Positions 16,869 through 27,300 of a stretch of DNA of 64,000 nt are shown here, one piece after another (position 1 is the stretch's first letter; every line of letters starts with the position of its first letter). The position numbers and the translations under genes are program-made. The notes under the pieces are model-generated. The model was given only the letters and a program-made list of their open reading frames with translations. It ran no database searches and had not been told where the DNA came from. Origin of the DNA: Homalodisca vitripennis (taxonomy: Eukaryota > Arthropoda > Insecta > Hemiptera > Cicadellidae). The stretch is from assembly GCF_021130785.1 (NCBI RefSeq), contig NW_025778018.1, forward strand, positions 27,327 through 91,326, in the 5' to 3' direction.

Positions 16869-17842
16869 CGTATTTGGAACACAAATTATTCAAAATGTAG
16901 ATAATAGTTTGAATTTTGATAGTTTGAGGAATGAGTTTGATAACAAATTAGAAAGTTTATTACAAAACCTTCCAGATTCAGATATGTTTGCTGTCGAGAT
17001 TGAAGATTTTAAAGCAGAATACGATAACAAACTTGCAAATTTCATGAGTTCAAATGAAGTTGCTGATAAAATAAAAACATTGGAAAAAGAAGTTGATGAT
17101 GGTGTAAAAAAAATTATTTACCAATTTAATGTCTCATATCGAAAAAGCTGATAAAATTACTGAAGCGATCAAAGTTGAAAAGAATTATGTTAGTTTGGCT
17201 AATAAAAAAAGAATTGTCGGTGTTCGACCTGGTATTGACAAACATGATGTTGTTGTTAAAGAACAAATTTTAAAACCTCTAAAATTATCAGAAAACATCG
17301 ATATTGTTGATTTACATGATCCGAATGTTAAAAATGCCTTAGATTTTAAAGGAAAAAGAATTAGCAGTGTTAGTAAAGGAATTAATCCATTTGATGTTGT
17401 TGTAATGATTCAATTAGAAGATCCTATTAAAATGTTTAATGAACTAAAACAAAATTATGAGAATCATAAACAGCATGTTAAAGATTTTACAACAGAAGTC
17501 TATGAAAAACTTGATGAAAGAAGTAAAAGATCAGTAGACGATGTTGGTGAATTACTTGATAAAGTAAATAAACTAGAAGAAAACTTTAATACATATAAAA
17601 ATAATGTTAATGAATTAGTTGGTGAAGTAATTAACAAAATTCTGGAAAATTTTGATACACGTTTCAATGAGAAAGTAACACATAATAATGAATTACTTAA
17701 AAGAATAGATGATCAATACTCTTTATATCTCGATAAAGTAAATAAACTAGAAGAAAACTTTAATAAATTTAAAGAAGATGTTAATAAATCTTTTGAAAAC
17801 ATTGATAACAGATTTAATGGATTAGGCGGCTATGATGACTAA
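16846..17842 (+). pseudogene. Fibre-like coiled-coil gene, frameshifted
   Basis: Collinear with 1393-2526, but an A tract of 8 bases (7 in unit 1) at about 17106-17113 shifts the frame, ending the first part at 17151. The rest continues in the other frame from about 17129 to 17842. The shaft segment after ERSKRS (about 17531-17725) is unrelated in sequence to the unit 1 shaft and shorter, while both flanks are nearly identical. The shift may be recent inactivation or an assembly error at a homopolymer. Confidence 0.7.
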
Positions 17843-17856
17843 TTTTCCTTATATAA

Positions 17857-18000
17857 ATGGCGCTCGTATATTGTGTGAGATGTAAAGAAAAAACTGCAAC
17901 AAATGATAAAAAATACTATGCAAACATCAATGGAGTTAAGAGAATTTCTGGAAAATGTGCTGAATGTAACGCTAAAAAGAGCCAATTTATAAAAACTTGA
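17857..18000 (+). CDS. Small zinc-ribbon protein, unit 2 copy
   Basis: A 47-codon gene with CVRC and CAEC pairs and a TATAAATGG start, intact and nearly identical to 2541-2684. Confidence 0.7.
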   Translation: MALVYCVRCKEKTATNDKKYYANINGVKRISGKCAECNAKKSQFIKT

Positions 18001-18027
18001 TTTGAAATTTTTTCCTAATAAATAGAG

Positions 18028-18426
18028 ATGGCGGGACATTACAGTGCTTTCGATCTTTTTATAATGCAACACGAAAGAGATTTGAAAAAAGAACATTGGG
18101 ATGACATTTCTTAAAAATATGAATTATCCGAAGATATGATGAGATTATACGTAAACAAATTGAATTGGTATAACATTGCAAAATATCAAACTCTGTCCCC
18201 AGAGTTCATTCAAGAAAATATACACTATCAATTAAAAGATCATATGTCTGTTCTTTGTCTCCATCAACACTTGAGTATAAAGTTTTTGGATGAAAATAAA
18301 GATACAGTGGATTGGAACAATATTATAGATAGCGGTTACTATCCTGTGCAAATTTTATTGAAATATGTGACCGAGATCGCAAAATTTAAGGAAGAGAATC
18401 CTGAATATGACGAAGTAGATCATTAA
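18028..18426 (+). pseudogene. 132-aa hypothetical gene, stop at codon 29
   Basis: Collinear with 2713-3111. A CAA-to-TAA change at 18112-18114 truncates it after 28 codons. Beyond the stop the frame stays open to the normal end at 18426, so the damage looks recent. An internal Met shortly after the stop could allow a shortened product. Confidence 0.8.
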
Positions 18427-18428
18427 AA

Positions 18429-18509
18429 ATGACTCTAATCTTTTTAATTATTTTACTAAAATTTATATCTTTTCTTATAAAAACGTACATTAGATCGATG
18501 AAAAAATGA
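18429..18509 (+). CDS. Single-pass membrane peptide, unit 2 copy
   Basis: The 26-codon frame is unchanged from 3114-3194: one hydrophobic segment and a basic C terminus. It starts 2 bp after the preceding stop. Confidence 0.45.
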   Translation: MTLIFLIILLKFISFLIKTYIRSMKK

Positions 18510-18550
18510 TATCTTTCTTATACATGATGTTTTAAAATTTGTCTTATTAA

Positions 18551-19744
18551 ATGGCGGACTACAGAAAATATGCTAGTGATATTGAAAGGGCGGAGTTTAA
18601 AAATTTCTATCCAATTAGTAAACAACATTTGAATGAACCGAATAAAAGAACTGAGTTTAATATTGATTTTGGAGATAATTTTTGCTCGTCTAACTTCCAG
18701 TTTTATATTTCTGGAACTTTAACAAAACAAGATGGTCAAGCATATCTTGGAACTGATAATGTTAGATTAATCGATAATTTTATACCGTTTTTATTTTCTA
18801 AGATTGAAGTAAGAAAACACAATAAATTGATAGAAGAAGTCGAAAACTGTGGTCAATTAAGCACTATTAAAGGAACTATTTCGTATTCAAAAAGTGATGT
18901 TATTTCTCAAACTTCTAATGGCTTTGAATCAGATTTTAAATTTGGTGTTTTTGAAGCAGCTGGAAATTTATCTCATTTTGGATTAGGATTTTTTGAAAAT
19001 GTTACTATTCCGATCTATAAAAGAGGATTTTATCTAAGTTTTATAAGAGCAGAAGACGATGATGTGATTCTGAAGACTGCAACTGCAAATGTTATGCCTG
19101 TTGATGGAAAAATAACAATTACAGATTTTTTTATTAGAGTTCCAATGATTGATTATAAAATCACGAGTAAAATAAGGTTGATTGATGAAATTACAAAAAG
19201 TCAAAACATTATGTTTAATTTTCTAGATTGGCAATGTATTGAACAAAAAGGTATTTCCGGAACAACTTATTCGTTCGATATCACAAATATTTATAGAAAT
19301 ATCTTCAATCCCAAGTTCGTTATCATAGGTTTTCAAACAGATAGACAGAATAATCAAGAAAAAAATCCTTCAAAGTTTGATAGTTTGGATGTAAAAAATA
19401 TCAGAGTAAAATTGAACGGTTCTTATTATCCAGATGAATTACAAAATTTAAACATTTCCGGAGGTCTTTTCAGAATCATGTATCAGATGTATCAAGATTT
19501 TAAGAAAGTTTACTGTAATAATAAGGAAATGTATTACAATCCTAAAGAATTTTTAGCGAATAGACCTATTTATGTCATTGATACAACAAAGAGTTTGACA
19601 AATATTTCTGGTTCAAAGAACGATATAATTATCAATATGGATTTTCAAAAAGCTGTTACAAACTCGACATGTTATGTGGTTGTGGTTTCTGAGAAATTTT
19701 TAGCCTATGATGTGATTAAGAACGATATTAGAGAAATTCAGTAA
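18551..19744 (+). CDS. Major capsid protein, unit 2 copy
   Basis: 397 codons, intact. It differs from 3233-4426 by only a few residues (for example IYKRGF for IYKGGF and FQTDRQ for FQTGRQ). The start context is TATTAAATGG. It is the same capsid family as 47885-49090, with the shared VIIGFQT block. Confidence 0.8.
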   Translation: MADYRKYASDIERAEFKNFYPISKQHLNEPNKRTEFNIDFGDNFCSSNFQFYISGTLTKQDGQAYLGTDNVRLIDNFIPFLFSKIEVRKHNKLIEEVENCGQLSTIKGTISYSKSDVISQTSNGFESDFKFGVFEAAGNLSHFGLGFFENVTIPIYKRGFYLSFIRAEDDDVILKTATANVMPVDGKITITDFFIRVPMIDYKITSKIRLIDEITKSQNIMFNFLDWQCIEQKGISGTTYSFDITNIYRNIFNPKFVIIGFQTDRQNNQEKNPSKFDSLDVKNIRVKLNGSYYPDELQNLNISGGLFRIMYQMYQDFKKVYCNNKEMYYNPKEFLANRPIYVIDTTKSLTNISGSKNDIIINMDFQKAVTNSTCYVVVVSEKFLAYDVIKNDIREIQ

Positions 19745-21045
19745 AAATCGCGTTATTCGTCGGATAGTTTTAAAACTTTACAGAATTGTTAAAGACATTG
19801 ATAAAAGTATTCATTTTAAATTGCAGTAAAAAACTTTGAAAAATAGTGATGATATTAGGAAAAAACTATTTCAAGGTCATGGACCGGAAGTGATGATTTT
19901 AAAAAATACTTTAATATTTACTGATCCTATATACCAAATTTCATCAAAAAAGCTCCAATAGTTCTCGAGATATAAGAGTTTAAAGATAAGGGATGATTGG
20001 GGTAGATTTTGAAAATTTTGTTATTTTCATGAAATTTTAAGTTGAACTCGCTTGTTTTTGAAGTTTCAGATTTTTCCGATAAAATTTTTTATTTTTCTTT
20101 GAATATTAAGAAATAGGGGATGATTTCACCCTTATGGATAAGTTAAGTCGAAAGAGTTAAGTATTTACTATATGTGTACCAAATTTCATTAAAATCGGTT
20201 GAGTGGTTTTTTAACAACAAGGTTTGAAATAAATATTGATATTCACTTATTTAATATACATTGGAAACTATAACAGTTCTAATATCGATTGTAACCATCG
20301 ATTTTTATTATCGATAAAACTTCGATATTCATAATCGTTTATCGCACGGAAAAAATTTTCATCATGGGCGTTGGCCACGTATAGTCAGTCATGCTTGATC
20401 CTCCTCTATTTTAACGAAATTTAACAAGGTATATCATCAATTAGAAGATTCTAATGTATTTGCAAGTTGAAGAAAGAAGATATAGACTTTATATGAAGTA
20501 AGAAGATTGTGTGATGTTCTGTGTTTCTTGTTAAAAGTGAAGTGAAGTGTTCCACTGGGCGTTGCCATTCATAGTGTTATTATATTTTATAAGTTACTTT
20601 TATATTTGGGACTCGAAGAAAGACGTTACAAGAAGATTGTGAATTTGTGTAGACATTCTAAACTGTGATAAAACATTGTGTGAAAATAGTGATGTAAAGT
20701 GTTCATTTGTAATACAGAATTAAGTGTTTTTACAGTGATTTCATTGTCTCACACGGCGTGAGAAAAGCAAGGTCATTGTTTGGTGTCACTACTGTCCTTG
20801 TACCACACACGGCGTGTGCAAAGCAAGGTCAAGCGTTAGTGACACAAACGCCTCTCACATGTTTCAATAAAATGAGATTCGAGGTCAAGCGTTAGTGGTA
20901 CAAACGCTCACAGCAGACGTCACAAATCTACAGTTGATTGAAATAAAATATATGATACCTTTCTTCTTCTCCCATTCCCAATTTCTTAGAAGTTAAGTAG
21001 ATATCGCAAAAACACGCACACTAACAACACTCATTTTGTATGTCT
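19745..21045. other. 1.3-kb non-coding region, unit 2 copy
   Basis: Same content as 4427-5718, including the two ACGGC-loop hairpins and the GCGTT...AACGC pairs. Small differences are present, such as an added GATGTAAA segment near 20692. Confidence 0.6.
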
Positions 21046-21291
21046 TTAACAATAATTGATGATGTTCATATTATTCTCTTTCATTCCTTCTAAAACTTCA
21101 AAAATATACTCTTTCGCCACTGAAAAATCCCGATTTCTTCCGGAATAATCTTTGTAATCGTACACATAATATCCTAAATAGTTGTACAGTAGAATGAAAT
21201 TATTTCTATTTATCTCTGTTGTAGAAATGTAAACACAAACATTTGCGCTGAAAAATTTATATCTCGGCAGACTTAGTTCCATAATCTCCAT
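21046..21291 (-). CDS. Hypothetical protein, 81 aa, unit 2 copy
   Basis: Intact and the same length as 5719-5964, with substitutions in the middle (DYSGRNRDFSVAKEY). Divergent from the next gene with 24 bp between starts (21292-21315), again with TATAAATGG on this strand. Confidence 0.6.
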   Translation of the reverse strand: MEIMELSLPRYKFFSANVCVYISTTEINRNNFILLYNYLGYYVYDYKDYSGRNRDFSVAKEYIFEVLEGMKENNMNIINYC

Positions 21292-21315
21292 TTATAAAAA
21301 AATCTTTTTGTTTAA

Positions 21316-21822
21316 ATGGAAGAGTATAATGCCAACTGTTACAAGTGTTATAATAGAGGAGAAATTATTGATAAAAGATTAGTTTGTAGAGATTGTAATT
21401 TAATTTTGTACGAAAGACCTAAACCTAAGAAATTTCGAAATAAACTAACACATTTGAATAATCTGCTTACAAAATTGCAATATGGAGACAAGAAGCAAAC
21501 AAAATTTGTTACAGAATTTAGAAAACAGAATAAAAATTTTTACTTATCTCTTGGAACCATTGACAAAATTATTTTCCTTTTCAAAGAATACATTAGGTTT
21601 GTTGGTTTAAATACACACGTTTATTATGAAAAGATATTACCTGTATTTTTTCATTATCTGGATGTTGAATTTGTCTACGATTTTAAGCCAGAAATCCTCG
21701 ATGATTTTATAGTACACTTGGAAAAGATAAATAATAAACCTCGTGAAAAGAATGTGGTTTTACTCACATTCTCCCCGACTTCTCGAGTGATTGTTAGCAA
21801 ATTCCATCATTTCCGTTTATAA
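21316..21822 (+). CDS. VLTF3-like protein, unit 2 copy
   Basis: 168 aa, one residue shorter than the unit 1 copy, with CYKC and CRDC zinc-ribbon pairs. The helical core LTHLNNLLTKLQ and VYYEKILPVFFHYL is unchanged. The C-terminal third has more substitutions (KINNKPREKNVV) than the core. It starts in TTTAAATGG and ends at the terminal repeat. Confidence 0.5.
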   Translation: MEEYNANCYKCYNRGEIIDKRLVCRDCNLILYERPKPKKFRNKLTHLNNLLTKLQYGDKKQTKFVTEFRKQNKNFYLSLGTIDKIIFLFKEYIRFVGLNTHVYYEKILPVFFHYLDVEFVYDFKPEILDDFIVHLEKINNKPREKNVVLLTFSPTSRVIVSKFHHFRL

Positions 21823-22036
21823 GTTTTAATTTATAGTTTATTCGTAGCAGACCAATAGATTGATTCTAAGGGGATTTTACATTAAAACTGCTCAAGAAAG
21901 TAGAAGCAAACAGCTATAGATTCGGTAATTTTTCATTCGTGAGTTACAGATTCGTTTATTGTCCTTTAAACAGTATTTTCCCTTGATTTACTGTCTGTCC
22001 CAAAAGTGGTCTAGAATCGGCATATTCATATCTACT
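21823..22036 (+). repeat. Right terminal inverted repeat of unit 2
   Basis: It ends CATATTCATATCTACT at 22036. The outer 45 bp match the left repeat with one change. The inner part is much more diverged and shorter than either 6499-6771 or 6788-7003. Confidence 0.85.

Positions 22037-22108
<72 letters not shown>
22037..22108. repeat. (TG)n microsatellite at the integration site
   Basis: It begins TATGTG, the duplicated target, and continues as an uninterrupted TG run of about 70 bp. It marks where host sequence resumes. Confidence 0.95.
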
Positions 22109-22111
<3 letters not shown>

Positions 22112-25100
22112 ACACTCTGTTTATCTAAAAAAAACAAGAAAAATCATACGTCTTGAGGATAATAATAAATATTATAGACATTTTATAGGTTAATATGTGG
22201 TCTAAACATAAAATATCATTTATCTAAGCTTGTATGAAAAAAATCGGTTTTTACAGCATTAAGAATGTTGTTTTCATGAAAATATGTTAGGAAAAAAATA
22301 TGACTTGCATCAAGAAATATTTTAAATACCGCATTTGTACCATATTATAACTGAAAATGTAATCGGGCTGGATAGGTTTTAACTAAAATGCGTGTATTTT
22401 TCATGAACATTTTCAGTGAAAGTATGGAGCACAAATTAAAAACATGTGAACTTATATATGTTTAAATGAGAAGATTATAAAATACAAGTGGTTTAATCAG
22501 AACAAAAGCAGTTGACGTATATGATGATTTTAACATGGATTGTATTAATATGTTTTAATTCGTAAGTTAAAAATGTTAAACGTTGATCGTCCTTACTTTT
22601 TAAAATAAAAAAACATGCTAATATTTCTCAATATAGGCCATCTGAAATTTTTGTCATGGTATTTTATGATCAATTTGATTTAAAATGCTATTTAAAGACT
22701 TTTATCATTGGTTATTACTAACTACTCGTTTAGAGTTGTAATTATTTCAATTAATGTTTCCAAACTTTACAATGATTATATTTAAGTTCTCCGTTGTATA
22801 AATAGTCTTAGTTATCTCAAGAAGTTTCTATTTATCTAAATTTTGAAGGTTGATTTTTAAAATAAACCATAAAGTACGTACCACCCTCATTAACAAATTT
22901 TCATTACTACTTAGTTTAAACTATACAATAAAAACCTCATTAATATCACCAAGTATAAAGAATTATAATATTATTAAATAACAGTTATTTGAAACACTAA
23001 CTTATTATGATTTCTTTCCAATGTTTGATGTATTCAGTTAAAGTAAAATACTTATAATCCAACTGGTTAACTTCTCATATTTTACCTCGTCTATGTAAAA
23101 TTGTGAAATTGGAGCAAAGGAAACTAGAAAGGAAAACAAAACTGTGAAGTTTATAAGAAAGAGGTAACAAGACGTTTCACCAATGTAATAACGAACATAT
23201 TCTAGACAAGCAGATACAAGATCAGCCCTCAGCCGAGCTTTGTCACACTGGGCGGATGGACTAAACAAGACTTGATAAGATCTATTATTGTTGGTAACTA
23301 ACACAATCTTTCATTACGGCAATGAATTATATTACTAATTAATAATTACTATAATTACGTAATTATTATTATTTTATTATTGTTATTTGTATTTGTAAAT
23401 TATATTAAAAAATATTGCACGTAAGTGGAGTGCCAATGCCACAAGACCGCAACGATAAGTTAATGTCATGAAGCACTAACACTATTAGACATACAGCTTT
23501 GGAAACTTTTTTTAAGAGTTTATCATTTATTTTCGTGCACAAGTTTTTAGTACAAGAACAAATATTTAAATTATTTTGTTTACAAAGATACCAATTTACT
23601 TAAGAATTTTAGAATGTTTTTCTAAATATATAATGAAATATTCTTAAATATCCTTGTTGGAAACTACATAGTACTGTTATGAACTTACCCTGTATAAATT
23701 TGGTAAAGCTACCAGATATGGTTACTGAAATATACAACCTCAAAATCTAAGAATACGAACTTACGTGAAATCAACGAAAAGTATGAGTAACAAATTTAGG
23801 TCAGTGAGACTCACCATTTAATGGCCAATAACTGAATATGATTGATTATCTGGATATCCTACCTCAAGATATTAGTCCTCGAGCTTATTGTTTAGGTTCT
23901 GCTTTGTTCGATTTTTTATCGTTTCTATTGCTTAGTGTCAGCGTTGCATATATGAAAGAAAATTGCGTTTTGTTTTTTTAAATATAAATTTTATACAACT
24001 TTATATTTTGTACAAAATCCTTAATTGAAGAACAACGCAGCATCTTGTACTACGAACCCTTTAGTTTAGCAAAAAATGTACATTCACAAGAAACCAAATT
24101 AGTTTGATCAGAGATTCGTTAGGATTTAGTTTTTCCTGCTAGATATTTTCTCAATAACTCAGGATCGCGGCCTTTTAGGAATTATAAAAGGGGTTTACAC
24201 AAATATAAAAACTATTTCAATTTGCCTTGATCCATTTAATTTTACATATCACTTATCTATATATACACACATTGAAGTTATAAGGCAGTAGTAGGATCAC
24301 TTATTTATACATTCAAACTTTCAAGTGTAAAGCAAATTCATTTAGGGACCAAGAGCTAAGTAGCACAACGTATGTGGCACATTGTAACATTTCCTATAAT
24401 AGATAGCTCTTAAAATTTACTAGAGAAATTTATCAATGTTAGACTACTGTAAAGAAACATTAGGCAGGACAGTGACAAAGTAAGTTGTGAAGTTTATATA
24501 TTAAAATGCAAATGAGATTTCCTTCCAGATTACAATCCAAGCCAGATAGGCAGGGGATAAACAAGTCAGATACAATGAAATAATGAATTACATAATAGAA
24601 CCTGGTCTTGTATTATAAACATTTATAATTTCTAAAATGAATTATAAAACATATTAAAATCTAAAATAATAAAATATACCAGTCATTTCCTTATATTCAT
24701 ATTATATTTTGTATAAACACGGGTTTATAATTATATCCTATGATCCAAATATACTTATTGTTGATCAATAAAACTATGAGTAACATCGCGAGTTATGGGG
24801 GGGGGGGGTTTATGCGAGCATAAAAATCATTTTATGGTATTCAATAGAAGATAATATTTCACGTTTATTAAAAGTCAACACTGAATATTCAAACATTACT
24901 TGAACTGCACACAGATAACATGCACTGAAAATGAAATCACAATAATAGTTTCGTGGATTAAGAGGTATAAGTATGTGTTAGTATGTCGTGTGATGCAAGA
25001 TATAGTAGCGTAAAATAAAAATACACATACCTATAATATTGAGTTACATGAAACTAATATGTATTGATCTGCTAATGGAGTCTCGAACAGACTATATATT

Positions 25101-26469
25101 TTTTAATGATTAAAAATAAAGCAATAACAATTAGTACACCATTATCTGGCCAGGTCCAGTATCCAATACACTAATGGTAAACTATAAAGGTAATCGAGTA
25201 AATAATGTATTGATTGGGAAGAGAAGTTAGCAAACAAAAATTAAATTGTAAATAAATTTGTATATTAGTGATTGACAATAAATTATAGTAAGATATTAGC
25301 GTTATATTATATGACTAGTGTATAAGGTAATGACAAGTAATGAAATAAAGTGGTAACTTTCGTTACCAAAAAGTAAAATGTAGCTTATTAAAAAAGTGCA
25401 TACTATGACGAGTTGGTTGGACTTATCTAATGCACAATTTTCTTAATTTTACATTTAATGTAGACAATGGCAAATAGAAACATTTCTCTGACTCAGTTTG
25501 AAGCATGTGGGTGTCATGTAAAACATAAAAACTGATGATGAATTTTTTTCATAACTTTACTTTTGCTCTCTGTGGAACTATAAACTGTATAAGAGTGTTC
25601 TCTGAGTGTGAAGTCCCACCACTGGATAAAGTGGATCTATAGTGGAACTTCCTCAACGGAATAGTGAAGGATCAGGACTACTGATTAGCTAGTGGTATGT
25701 CTATGGTAAAATGTGCTAACACTGCTGTTGTGGGTTATATAGATAAAACAATGAGTAAATTTCAATTTTATATTAATACAAATAATTAAAAGTGTGACAT
25801 GTACTTACAAATAGATACAAATATCGTTGACTAACTAAGTTGACTTTCCCTATAAGTATATTGTTTTGGATGATTAAAACTTACCAATCGCAGGCCAATT
25901 CTAAAAATATTACTTCAAAGATTCCAACAATTGAATGAAGAATTTCGTCGCCAGCAATTTAGAGCTCCAAGGGGAATTAGACGGACGTAAAAACAGACCA
26001 CATCATAGACCTACTCGTCGTTAGTACAAGAGGCTGAACTCCAAAATTTACCAGAGATCTTTTTTCAAGAACTGGCTCTCTCTCTTATATAAAAACATAA
26101 TATACGTTATTGAATTATTATAAGTATTCTCTTAAATCCTACATTGTATTCATGGAAACTTGTGCAACTTAGTTGATTGTTGTTCAGCTGTGTCATTCAA
26201 AATGTTTACTGTTTATGTGGCAAATTGAACGCCATAACCTGTTCGAGAGGCATTTTTATTGTTTCACTCAATCTTATATTAAACAAATAACCAAATACCA
26301 TGGTTTCCACTAGCATGCTTTATCGTGCCAATAAGTTTTTACTTAACTTTAAATGGTATATACGTAACTTTGTAACGTAGGTTCTGAGAGCTTTGCCGGA
26401 GAACAGTTAAGAGTTTAGAGTGAACTTGACTTGTAATATTGTAAGATAAGACTATGCGTCCCAGTTTTG
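22109..26469. other. Host intergenic or intronic DNA, no gene seen
   Basis: AT-rich sequence with only short random frames. A run of about 10 G occurs near 24798. I see no exon, tRNA or transposon protein. Confidence 0.7.
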
Positions 26470-27300
26470 TTTTTAATATAGTTGCTTACGGGAAGAAGGA
26501 TGTCGCTGGCATTGGCCGGGGTAGGTCGTAAAGGAAGTTAGTATCTGTAGTGTTACATTTAATATCAAACCAAATCAAATCTTCTTTATTGCGAAGACAA
26601 TATTTACATTTTATGGCAAACGTAATGGGGTTTTTAAAATTTCTAACATTCATACAACAATACACACTCACACATACAATTTTACAGTTACGCCTCTTTC
26701 ATCCATCACCAATGCTACCCACTTAGTACAGCGGAGTCAGTCTTCTAATTTTGCTGTCTCCCAGTCGAATGCCAAAAACTCACCTGCATTATAGAATGCT
26801 TGTGACACCAATAGGCGTTTAAGGCGAGTCTTTAACGCCTTAGACGTTGGGGCATCTTTAATTTAATTGGGCAGTCTGTTGCCTGCGAGGGCAGGCGTTC
26901 ATAAACCACCGTTCTGTGTCTCCCAGTTCGGTAGTTAGCACTCCCACGTGTCTCATACATGTGTATATCTCGGCCTCTGGTTAAGGCAAATTTACTCATA
27001 CAAAAAAAAGTTGTTTCCAAAATGTAGAGGCACATCAGAGTCAACAGCTGCAATTTATTGAAAGCTTCCCTGCACCCATATTTCTTATGTATTGTTAGGA
27101 CGAATTTTGTTTTTACATGTATAAATTTAAAAACGTGCGATCCTGATGCGTTTTTCAAAGGAGGGTAATTTATCCAGTACATTAAAGAGATAAATATCCA
27201 GGAGGGTAATTTGTATATGGCTTGCGTAACAGGCTTCGCTGGTGTTGCATGCGTACACCATAGCTCATTTTATTCTTGAGACGTCCTGCGGACAGATAGA
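26470..27300 (-). mobile_element. 5'-truncated non-LTR retrotransposon (LINE) fragment
   Basis: On the minus strand, frames around 27180-26740 carry the C-terminal end of a LINE reverse transcriptase: LTLMCLYILETTFFC, ALTRGRDIHMYETRG, YRTGRHRTVVYERLPSQ. After a frameshift comes LKTRLKRLLVSQAFYNAGEF. I recognise this tail from insect Jockey/CR1-like elements. Stops and shifts show that it is dead. The remaining 3' portion to about 26470 is non-coding tail. Confidence 0.7.

Larger units (their letters stand above)
6788..22036 (+). mobile_element. Element 1, unit 2: complete Polinton/adintovirus-like element, 15249 bp
   Basis: The left end AGTAGATATGAATATG (6788) is inverted at the right end, CATATTCATATCTACT (22036), and both are flanked by TATGTG. 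Ends beginning AG and finishing CT with a 6-bp duplication are Polinton hallmarks. The unit encodes PolB, packaging ATPase, major and minor capsid, adenain, PLA2, fibre-like protein, BRO and a VLTF3-like factor. I searched all frames by eye for a D,D-35-E integrase and found none. Damage is visible: a stop in the penton gene, a stop in the 132-aa gene, a frameshift in the fibre gene and a frameshift near the PolB N terminus. Confidence 0.88.

Noticed and set aside
21959..22156. Frame with a long Cys-Val alternation
   Set aside because: It is the (TG)n microsatellite.
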